From: Antedon mediterranea
Lineage: Eukaryota > Echinodermata > Crinoidea > Comatulida > Antedonidae
Assembly (NCBI RefSeq): GCF_964355755.1
Contig: NC_092679.1
Coordinates: 23,312,432 to 23,376,431, forward strand
Direction of reading: 5' to 3'
DNA length: 64,000 nt
In this document: in pieces, positions 27,601 to 39,600 of the stretch
How positions within the stretch are numbered: the first letter of the stretch is position 1
Layout: each line of letters opens with the position of its first letter
The notes under the pieces: model-generated
What the model was told of the DNA's origin: nothing
Seen by the model: only the letters and a program-made list of their open reading frames with translations
Database searches by the model: none
Program-made: the position numbers and the translations under genes

Positions 27601-30600
27601 CAGTCCCATAGGTTCAAATGCTGGTTTATTCGTCGTCTTCAGGTCTACCAGTCACCATAGGTTGAAATGCTGGTTTATTCGTCGTCTTCAGGTCTACCAG
27701 TCACCATAGGTTGAAATGCTGGTTTATTCGTCGTCTTCAGGTTTACCAGTCACCATAGGTTCAAATGCTGGTTTATTCGTCTTCAGGTCTACCAGTCACC
27801 ATAGGTTCAAATGCTGGTTTATTCGTCGTCTTCAGGTCTACCTGTCACCATAGGTTCAAATGCTGGTTTATTCGTCGTCTTCAGGTCTACCAGTCACCAT
27901 AGGTTCAAATGCTGGTTTATTCGTCGTCTTCAGGTCTACCAGTCACCATAGGTTCAAATGCTGGTTTATTCGTCTTCAGGTCTACCAGTCACCATAGGTT
28001 CAAATGCTGGTTTATTCGTCATCTTCAGGTCTACCAGTCACCATAGGTTCAAATGCTGGTTTATTCGTCGTCTTCAGGTCTACCAGTCACCATAGGTTCA
28101 AATGTTGGTTTATTCGTCTTCAGGTCTACCAGTCACCATAGGTTCAAATGCTGGTTTATTCGTCGTTTTCAGGTCTACCAGTCACCATAGGTTCAAATGC
28201 TGGTTTATTCGTCGTTTTCAGGTCTACCAGTCACCATAGGTTCAAATGCTGGTTTATTCGTCGTTTTCAGGTCTACCAGTCACCATAGGTTCAAATGCTG
28301 GTTTATTCGTCGTTTTCAGGTCTACCAGTCGCCATAGGTTCAAATGCTGGTTTATTCGTCGTTTTCAGGTCTACCAGTCACCATAGGTTCAAATGCTGGT
28401 TTATTCGTCGTCTTCAGGTCTATCACCAGTCACCATAGGTTCAAATGTTGGTTTATTCGTCGTTTTCAGGTCTACCAGTCACCATAGGTTCAAATGCTGG
28501 TTTATTCGTCGTTTTCAGGTCTACCAGTCACCATAGGTTCAAATGCTGGTTTATTCGTCGTTTTCAGGTCTACCAGTCACCATAGGTTCAAATGCTGGTT
28601 TATTCGTCGTTTTCAGGTCTACCAGTCACCATAGGTTCAAATGCTGGTTTATTCGTCGTCTTCAGGTCTACCAGTCACCATAGGTTCAAATGCTGGTTTA
28701 TTCGTCGTCTTCAGGTCTACCAGTCACCATAGGTTCAAATGCTGGTTTATTCGTCGTCTTCAGGTCTACCAGTCACCATAGGTTCAAATGCTGGTTTATT
28801 CGTCGTCTTCAGGTCTACCAGTCACCATAGGTTCAAATGTTGGTTTATTCGTCGTCTTCAGGTCTACCAGTCACCATAGGTTCAAATGCTGGTTTATTCG
28901 TTGTTTTCAGGCCTACCAGTCACCATAGGTTCAAATGCTGGTTTATTCGTCGTCTTCAGGTCTACCAGTCACCATAGGTTCAAATGCTGGTTTATTCGTC
29001 GTCTTCAGGTCTACCAGTCACCATAGGTTCAAATGTTGGTTTATTCGTCGTCTTCAGGTCTACCAGTCACCATAGGTTCAAATGCTGGTTTATTCGTTGT
29101 TTTCAGGCCTACCAGTCACCATAGGTTCAAATGCTGGTTTATTCGTCGTCTTCAGGTCTACCAGTCACCATAGGTTCAAATGCTGGTTTATTCGTCGTCT
29201 TCAGGTCTACCAGTCACCATAGGTTGAAATGCTGGTTTATTCGTCGTCTTCAGGTCTACCAGTCACCATAGGTTGAAATGCTGGTTTATTCGTCGTCTTC
29301 AGGTCTACCAGTCACCATAGGTTGAAATGCTGGTTTATTCGTCGTCTTCAGGTCTACCAGTCACCATAGGTTCAAATGCTGGTTTATTCGTCGTCTTCAG
29401 GTCTACCAGTCACCATAGGTTGAAATGCTGGTTTATTCGTCGTCTTCAGGTCTACCAGTCACCATAGGTTCAAATGCTGGTTTATTCGTCGTCTTCAGGT
29501 CTACCAGTCACCATAGGTTCAAATGCTGGTTTATTCGTCGTCTTCAGGTCTACCAGTCACCATAGGTTCAAATGCTGGTTTATTCGTCGTTTTCAGGTCT
29601 ACCAGTCACCATAGGTTCAAATGCTGGTTTATTCGTCGTCTTCAGGTCTACCAGTCACCATAGGTTCAAATGCTGGTTTATTCGTCGTCTTCAGGTCTAC
29701 CAGTCACCATAGGTTCAAATGCGGTTAGACAAGAAATGATCAATGAATCAAATATTAACTTTTGAATGTATGAAAATATTTTCATCATTCTGAAAATTAA
29801 ATTAAATTTTACACTTTTACATTTTATTTTTTCAATTAAAAGATTAAAAGTGACCACAGGAGATCTCTCTGAAAGGGGATACGGAGCTTCCACTAGGAAT
29901 AGGATGTACTGTGTACCGGTAGTATTACAGCATACTTCCTATTGGAATAAAAAAACTGAACAAAATGTTGAATCTATTAATACCAGGACTATCTTGAACT
30001 GGAAATCTCAAACTTCAATCCATATAGATGAGATAGAGCTGGAAATGGCAGAGGACATGATGTCATGGTCTATTACTATATCAAACCCCAACTAAAAAGT
30101 CAGAAAATTAAAGACTTAGAAGATGATCAAATGAACTTCTCTGGGTGGAGATCTGAACAAGACTATCAATAAATTTGAAAAAATTAAATTGAAAATTTTA
30201 TTATTATATACATTTTATCTTTGTTTTTTAAAATTTATATTTTATTATTAACCTGTAATTGGTGCCTTGAAAGAAAAGAACAGAAATAAAAGAGTAAATG
30301 ACAGAATCAATGAAAACAACTCATAATTTGATGAAAAATAAATAGCTTTTTCTGCACACAAATATAGTAAGTAAATGCGGGAAACCATTTAAAAAAACAT
30401 TAATGTCACAATAAGGAAGATGAAACAAAATATTTCTGACAAACAGAACTCTTGAAAGAGAATAAAGACAAACAAAACTCTTCACATGAGGAGAAACAAG
30501 GAAACTAACAAACAACAATTACAGCAGGAACTTATACTTCTGAGCAAGTGGCTAAGCAGTTAAGACAATGGAACCTTAATTACGTAGCCATAACATCAGC

Positions 30601-33600
30601 AAAGGTTTGAGGCTGCTCACTCGATCCATGGTTCTGTCTTCTCGGATAAGGACTATAAACATTAGGTCCAGTTACTGTACACACGGTACACATCTAGCAC
30701 TTTAAAGAACCTAGTACATCTGTCGAGATGAGTAGGAATAATCTTCCATCAAATATTAAAGGTATAAAAACACTTAATGAGTACAAATGTGCTATAAAGC
30801 TTAAGTAATGTGTATACCTAGACTGATAATATTGTGACACTGTTGTTATTGGAATTAAGCTTTTTTAGCTTTATGGGTAATCCTTGGAATGTTGATTGTA
30901 CCGAATAAAACAAACACAAAAATGAACAGATAGTAAAATGGTTTACTAAGAACGATAACGTGATTCATACGGTAGTTAATGATACATCTTACAACTTCCT
31001 TAAACTTGGATAGTGAAAACTAAACCAACTCAATATAGGACAAATGATTTATTGTTTCCTGCTTCCATAAAGACTTCTTTCTTTATTTATTCTTGTTTAA
31101 GATCAGAAAAACTTGGGGTTTACTGTGGTTAATTCTTTCTCTCTACATGGAGAATGAGTCGAGTGGAGGAACGGTTTAAGGAAGGGGGACAAATTTTTTT
31201 TTCATACATAAGTTGGGGACCCCTTATGTAAAAATAGCCAAACTACTTCCTAAATATAACTAAGCCTAACCCTCTAAATAATCTAAATAAAAAGAAGTTG
31301 CTCATGGGATTCGAAACCCATACATCGACGTGTAAAGTTCATAGTCTAATCCACTCGACTACTGTACACAGGCGGCTTGACAGAAAGAATTTGCATTAGC
31401 GAATTGTAGTTAGCTTAATTCTTAAATCACACCTTATGGATATGATTAATGAATATTCATGTTTATTTTGTGATGTTTCATAAGGGGTCCCAAACTTACA
31501 GTATTTACGAAAAGAAATATTGCAGACAGGGGCACTGCAAACCACAGCCATAATATGAGCACGGTGGCAGAACAAGTCTTAAAATTTGAAGGTTTAAGTA
31601 CACATCTTGTGTACTGTATGACACTTAAGAACACATTGCATCCTTCAGAAGAGTGAGGGGTTACCCCAGTATACTGGTCTATCTCAGCCACTGATGTCGT
31701 TTATGGTAGGTGCAGCAATGTGCATCTGTAGCTGCTCTGCTGGAGTTTGTAGGCTATTTAGCATAAAATAAATCCATCAGCATTTTCATGTTTCATTCCA
31801 TGTATAGCACCAGTTAACATATTTCCTTCATTGCATAAACTATTATTATTGACTTATTAAATGATCCTAGTTAAAATATAAATTTAAACAGGAAACACTA
31901 TATAATATTTCATTAGAAAAACTAGTGGAACGTCATAAGCATGTTTACGTCACTACAATAGCTCATGATTTAATCTACCAAGAATCACTTTGTTTTTTTT
32001 TTTAATCAACAGATTTAAACTTTGGTTATTCATAGTATCCCTTTGTCTTCGATTTTATAAGTGAATAAAGTACTATTGTGTATTGTCCCAAAATAGTGTA
32101 GCAACACATTCACATTGTCTACTATGACAATTGTATTTACACAAACCAATGGAAGTACTTATTTATCACCTTAAAAATAGAACTTCACAAACACAAACAT
32201 GAATCAATAGGGTGTATGGTATTAAAAACCACTACTGGTATGGCTATGGAAGTGGTAGTGGTTTTAGATAAGGATTTAACAGTGCAGTAACCTGTTTAAC
32301 AACCGGCAAAATTAATGCTAAAAGGTTTTAATACAAAACTATGAATTGCTAGTATCAGGAAGTGAAATAATATATTCATTAAAGTTGTTAATGCAAGTAT
32401 AAACAATGTGAACATCAGACTTGAATAACTATAGATTACAATTTTTTTTAATGTAGGTAGTTGATATATTACATAATAGACTTGTTATGTTACCAAATCA
32501 TGACTCTGACCAAACATTTAAAAAAATTGAATGATCATTATTGTTTTTTTTTTAACTTGAATTTTCTATGGATGTATTTTTTTGGTATTTATGGCGTAAA
32601 CACAAACTAAAAAAGTATAGTCCCACCCCGCCAAAGTCAGCGGTGGGATTATACCAGACGATAATGGTCCATTGGTACATTACTGTACCTGTATTGCATC
32701 ACACTGACAATACATAAATAAACTTTGAATATGATTGCCTGAAATTAATTGAGAGTTCTAAGAATACAGGTGAAAGAGAAAGGAGAAAGAGGAGCGAGAA
32801 AGAGAAAGGAGAAAGAGAAAGGAGAAAGAGAAAGGAGAAAGAGAAAGGAGAAAGAGAAAGGAGAAAGAGAAAGGAGAAAGAGTAAGAAAAAGATCATGCT
32901 ATTGTTAGGTTCGACTAAACATTTGTTACAAATTGACATAAATTTATCAAAACAGCCAAATGCATCAAAAGTAGGACGTGTCCACAAACAAACCATGTAT
33001 AGTATTTATTTACATGTATTTATTTGTACATGTACTGTACAGTATTTAAAACAGATCCTTTTTGACACTAGACATGGCAATATGCTGAATATGTATGTAA
33101 TAATTGCTTAATTATAAAGTAAAGTGGTTTTCTTGGTTTGTGTACTTTACGTCATACTGTAGAAAACCAGGAACAACCAGATCTTTTGTTATTTTACAAC
33201 TTGTCCCTTTCAAATTCAAAACACTTAGTTTTCAAAAACGAACAAAGACAGAATCTAAATCCTTTAGAATATATTATACAAAAAGTACCACAAAAACCCA
33301 CAGAAATGTGAAGTAATCACAAAGATATTTGAAACAGAGTTAAAAGTACAGCACAGTCACAAAACTGAAAAGTCAAGAATCAATTGTACAGCAGTACTTT
33401 CTTTGCTATAGTCAAATGGTTTTAGGTTTCAACGCATTCGCCTTTATTATGAACGCATTTTAACAAAATTTTCACCTTAGAAAATCTGATGAAAAACTAC
33501 ATTCAATTTTGGAGGTACACAATCAATACGCGCTTTTAGCTATCTTCACGTCAGGTGTATAATATGGCGAAATTGTAATGGTATACTACAAATTACAATT

Positions 33601-36600
33601 ATTATATTATTTTTTAGTTTTGATTTGATTACTGCGACACTTGTTTACCTCAACACTGTTTTTCAGCAAGGCCGTAAAGAACTTTCAATTGAATACAAAA
33701 AGTAGAATATAAAAACAAAGTATCTTGCTATTATAAAGCTCTGTCCGCACTATCAAACTAGTTTGAAAAAAACAGTGTGATGGTAGTGATATGACATCAT
33801 TTCCAGTTTCTTTGATGGTGTGGACAGAGCTTAATAGAAGACAAACAATACTCTACATACAGACATATTAACAAAGGTGATTTTGATATTGTAACCTTCA
33901 GAATAAAAAAAAAAGCAATATTAATTGTAATTCTAATTATAGTACTATTGACATTAGGTGAGAAATCAAAACAGATTCTATCAATACGAAACGTGATCAG
34001 GTATGCATTTTAATTTCAAATTGTAATTAATTTTCTGGACTTAATTGAGATTAAAGATTGCATTCATATTTTCAAGGTTAATCTGCAAAATCCCTGGTCA
34101 AGCTAATCTTGGTAGATGATCAAGAAAATAAATTTATTGATGATAATAATGATAGGAAGAATAGAACAGTATAATCAGATGTACAGTTCCCCTAATGATA
34201 GGAAGAATAGAATGTCAGTATAATCAGATGTACAGTTCCCCAAATGATACTAGGAAGAATAGAATGTCAGTATAATCAGATGTACAGTTCCCCAAATGAT
34301 AGGAAGAATAGAATGTCAGTATAATCAGATGTACAGTTCCCCAAATGATACTAGGAAGAATGTCATGTCAGTATAATCAGATGTACAGTTCCCCAAATGA
34401 TGATGTTTTACTTTTTATCGTTTTGATTTAGCTTTTCCCTTTTTTTTTTGTATCTATTAAGATTCAGTCACTGATACCCACAGCATTGTCATTTTTCAGT
34501 AATTGGTCTATGGATTTTTAAAAAAATGCACGTTATTTTTTTAATAAGAGATACTAACTAGTAACATAATAATGAGAAACTGACTGATAATGATATGATG
34601 ATATCGGAGTTTATAAAACAAAGCAGCAAAAGAACATGACAAAAATATACCCGTTTTTGGGGTTATTTTTAGATATTTAATGAATCATTTTTGTAAAGCA
34701 CTTTGAAAACATTCAATTCATTCATTTCCTTTATTACTATTAATACTCATAGTACTACCTGCAGTGTATAAAAACATACAAAATGTATATCATTAGGAAA
34801 TTAACTACTTCTTTCCCAAAACAACCTAAAAAATATCATAAAATATTTGCAGGTTGGCTAGTGGAAATACATTTATTTATATTTAATTAAACTACTGTAC
34901 TGATATTACAGCTGTCATGAATTATGTTCTTAAAACTGTGAATGGAGTTCTTCCAATATTCATAGAATGAGGGAACGTTATTCGTGACAAACATCATGCT
35001 TGCGCTATTATAAGTAATAACTTATCTTACGTAATCCATAAACATTGTATTAGGTGGCGCTATAAAAAGACTACCATAAACATGAGACCTTATATAGGTA
35101 CTGAATATTATTACTTCATTCATTCAAAGGAATGTTCCCATCATGCATATTTCACCTGATAAATTCGTATGACCCTGAAATCAATACTAATCATTATACA
35201 CTGTAAAAATAGTGTATTCTAGTACTTCATTCAAGTCCCACTTGAAAACAAACCATTATGCAACGTGCAAGACCTCATCAATGAAGGTTGTCCATTAAAG
35301 CAATTAAGACAAAGTAATACATTTTTTAGGCCTAGTTCTGCTTGATCAGAAGTGGTGGAGGCCTTTAAAAGAAAGTGGTGCTATAAAAGACTTATTTGTA
35401 AGGTAGGAATTTTAGCGATTCTACACTAAATCAGTTGGGTGATTTTAACCTTTATTTTCAAATTGCCATTTAACAGGTTATTGAAACTTTCTTGTGTTTC
35501 TGCTGCCAAGAAATAAGGGTTAATTTATTCACCACGTTAATAACCAAAACAGGACAGATAAAAAACAATCACACTGGAGTACAAACAAAATGGAAAGCAA
35601 TAAACCAATCAACCAATCAAAAACAGGCTTGCAGACAAACGCTGACATACAGTAATGCTAATGGTTTTTGGAAAAAGAGGCTATAAAGTATCCCATGAGA
35701 TGATGTTTCATGTGAGATAATGTGATACTGCACGCTGTTTGTTGTCGCTAGACATGAAACTGCTTGGATCTTGTGATATACTGATATGTCCTTATATTAA
35801 TCAGATGAACTCAACAACCAGAGATATGAATGATAGTTTACTGACCACATGCAAATAACCTTTTCCATACTTTTGAGTTGTAATCTATCTCACCCAATTG
35901 TGGAATAGTAGAGCAAATATGATGACCAAGGCCGGATACCGATACTATTTAACCATATCATAAAGTCTATACTCTTGACCAGGCAGAGCAGTCACCAGTG
36001 TAGTTGGTCATGTACCTACTGTACTGTACCAACCTGACCCAATGTTTGACAGAGCAATCTTTACCCTAGTTTTTATTTTAATCTCACCCGATCGTAGAAA
36101 AAGAGCAACTACAGTATGATGAGCAAATGATAAACAAACCATACTCATGACCATCATCAGAGCAGTGACCAGTGTGCTTGGTCATGTACCCATAGTTTTA
36201 CTTTTAGGTTAGGTTTTAAAACTTGTTTTGAAGTTCGATCAATTGGGTTATTAAAACCAAATACAGTATAATGGTTTTTTAAAGGACCCATTTCCTAATG
36301 TAAAAGCACAAAAAATATTCCGTTTTCAAAACAATTAATTCAAGAGAATAAATAATGTTGGCAAGTCTGTATTATTTACCCATAAATTGTATGATCACCA
36401 ACACAGTCAAATCAAAGAGAGGTCAAAGGTTATTGTTTACAGTAGTACAAAGATCAATGACTACAGTACATGCTTAAATCCAGCAAACAATAAAACAATG
36501 AACGAACGTGTTGACATAACGATTTGTCATATTTGTGGGGTATACACCTATTCAGACTGAACTAGCTACCTCAATATCAGTGGGTGTGCGTAGTATCTCT

Positions 36601-39600
36601 GTCTTGTTTATTCCTTCTTGGGCTGGGTAGACAAATGATTGTGTTAAACCAACCTATTATCATTATTTAATATTTAGTATCTGTTGTGTCTACAAATCGC
36701 CCCTTCCACCCACTACATTTTTGTTTCTAATACATTACATTTTCATGGCTCAGTCAAATTTTCAAGGCTTCTGATTATCTGTTTCTGTTGCATAACCCTG
36801 ACTATAAACCGTTTTTATTAAAAATTAGTACTTTTTATGTCGACTGTACAGTATTTCTACTAAATGTGTGATCCCAAATAAACTGTTATTTAGTGGTTGG
36901 TTGATTACAAAAAAAATGTTTAAATTACCCAAAATGAACGGCAATAGGTGATAAAACATCCAAGATACAGTAATAGTTAATACTGTTATTTATTATTATT
37001 TTTGCATACAGTACAGTTAATAATCAGTTATTTTTTCACAGCAAATAAAAGGAGCTTTTACTGTACATACAGCAGTACATTTTTAGGCATAATTAAAATT
37101 TTGCAAAGCTCAAATTATAACTGTTGGTTAAAGTTTGAAAATGTCACTGCTGTTAATATCAGTGTTTTAAAGGTCAGATTTCTGAGACTTTGGAGTCAAA
37201 ATATTTAAGATTAAAGCAAGACTTTATAAAGCCTGTCTTATTCTCACATTTTTTTGTCTTTATTGTTTCAAAAAATATAAAGATAATCTATACAGACTCT
37301 ACAATCTAACTATATCAATGAAGTAAACTTGGTACCAGCCTTGGTTGGATTGTCACACTCACAGCCTTGAAAAACAACAACTAAAATTGGCATTGTTGTC
37401 AAAGACAATAGTTTAAACTAACCATCATCTTGACATTTCATTGTAAGACTAATAAACTTTAACGTCATCTTCTTCTTATAAGTATTGAGAAATTATAGCA
37501 TCCAAAATATAGGAGTCTCCCGTCCAAAACGGGAATGTTGGCATGTACTGTAGCCTATAGTATAGCTTCTGCTACAGTATTGCTCTTTGCAAAATGTTAT
37601 AGTTACTGCAATAACTGCAGTAGTATAATTTTGACATGATTTATCCCTCAGTAAAGTAAACTGTAAAGCACTTGTTGACATTGCAGCTTTAAAATTGCTA
37701 TACATAATCATCAGTTATCTCTGGTAATCTCTTTTAAATCACGTCATACTCTATCTAGGAACAGAGTTCAAATTCAGGAAGTGCGAATTGACCTCAGATG
37801 AATTCATCAAACTAACAGTATTTTTTACAACCTTCTGTGCCACAATCTAGTATAGTATAATTTAATATATAACATTTCGAAGGCAACATTTTTTTTCATA
37901 GTATGTTTGTAATCAAAAGTTTAATTGTTTCTACAATTAATTCAATATAAAACAAACTCTGAAAAAAGTGAGGCAAGCCAATATATCCCCAAAGATGAAC
38001 TAATAAAGTTTGAAAATATTGAATAATAATGGCTACTGTACCTCACTTTTTTGGAGTTTGTTTTAAATAATACAGATCAGTGGACACTATGATTTATTAT
38101 TTTAACAAATGTTAAAACAATGTTGAAAGAATGTTAATAGTATTAACGAAATAAATGTAAAATAAATAAAGTAAAAATCTTACCCGCTTTCTACGTGTTG
38201 TAGTTGTTGAAGGGGCGTCGTCAACATCTTCTTGTTCCGATTCATCGAAACTAAATGAGGAACCAGTGCTTACACTAGAAAGTTTGCGAAGTAATTGTTT
38301 CTTTTTAACTTTATTATCATCAGTAGCGACAAGCGTTGAATCACTCTGAGGCACGTCAAGAACAGTAGTATCAGATTTATGAGTATCCGGTAAGTTCAAA
38401 GATGGTGTTTCATTATCTTTATTATTATTACAATAATCATCCGTTACGATGACTGCAGGAGGCGACTGCAGAAGCTCCACACTGGAGAAACTGGCCGAGC
38501 TCCATGTCATGTTACTCGTAGATTTGGACAGTTTTGGTTTTAAAGAAAGTGACATTTGTTTAAGACTCGATCCAAGAAGATCAGAACTTTTTAACCGCAC
38601 AGTTAATTGTGTTCTTTTAATTTCATTTGAATTTTGTGCTTGATTTGCCTTAATCCGTACATTATTGATGGGTTTATTTCCATCCTCAAAACCTTCATCA
38701 ACCGGAGATGACGGTCGGTATATTATTGTCTCAGGTACATCAAGTTCGGTACTATCAAAAACGTGCGACGCTCGAGAAAGGTGAGATTTTCTAGGTGACG
38801 ACGATGAATCCAATGAATGGTGGGTTACATTTAATTTTGAGTTACGGTCAAACGGTTCGTCATTTGTTATCGATGATTGAAAATCAGAATTATCCAAGTT
38901 TGTACTATGATGGCCACTATCAACACTTTGTGTCCTTGATGCCTTTGTGTGTGAAAGAAGGCCATCTTGTATGTCGGGACCACTACTTCCAATGGGGGAA
39001 CTGCAGCGTGGACTTAAATTGACTGGACTACTAGAATAGCGACCGCTACCATAACCACTACTAGGACTTATACACGGCGATAAACAGTTTTTTAAATACA
39101 ACGTATTACTCATAGTGCTTAGTTCACCATCAGGCATAGTCCATGAGTTGCGGTTATCAGCAGATTCTTGACTGGGTTTTTGGTTATTGGATAGAAAATT
39201 AGCAGACGCTCCAACGTTATTGATCGTCAAACCATCCACCGCAGATGATCTTCTACGTTTGTCCTTGGCGTTATAATTCCTAATAAGCTCCAACTCAGGT
39301 AACTGGTTTTCTTCACGAAGAAATCGGGAGCATAGATGCTGTATCCTTGGCGAGACTGGACGAACAGTGGCAGACTTAGGTGATGGAAGATGTAAGCAAG
39401 GGGAGAGACTTCTGGATCTCCTCTCGCCTACAATTGGAATGAAACGTTTTGACTGTTGACGAGTTACGTCAAACTTTGCTATGGCGTCCGACACGCTAGG
39501 AATATCATCGTTAGTTATAGCGACATTGTCTTTATCGAAAGCCGTAACCAATGTATCTGGTATATCCAACTTTAGGTTACGTATTCGCGGTCTAGAGCGC

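Larger units (their letters stand above)
15601..38183. other. Very long ITPK intron (about 22.6 kb), repeat-filled
   Basis: No host coding exon is supported between the two alternative first exons. Contents listed separately: tandem arrays (17566, 18891, 21721, 26321, 27180, 32757, 34149), a TTAA MITE (18287), an LTR element with gag remnant (19400-20965), MITEs (24688, 24823, 33734), a SINE (30540) and a tRNA-like unit (31299). The stretches 22220-24680, 28-bp-scale gaps aside, and 34402-38183 are plain AT-rich intron. A diverged duplication is visible between about 35875-36010 and 36075-36195. Confidence 0.6.

Noticed and set aside
27472-27709. ORFs repeating a [12 protein letters not shown]-type segment
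   Set aside because: They lie wholly in the 49-bp minisatellite and end at variant units; not genes.
27180-29724. CRISPR-like array
   Set aside because: Contiguous 49-bp units without unique spacers, in a eukaryotic intron; a minisatellite.
32745-33111. Lys/Glu/Arg-rich 120-codon plus-strand ORF and its Phe/Ser/Leu-rich minus-strand mirror
   Set aside because: Both are translations of the purine-only minisatellite at 32757-32885, with no coding signal outside it.
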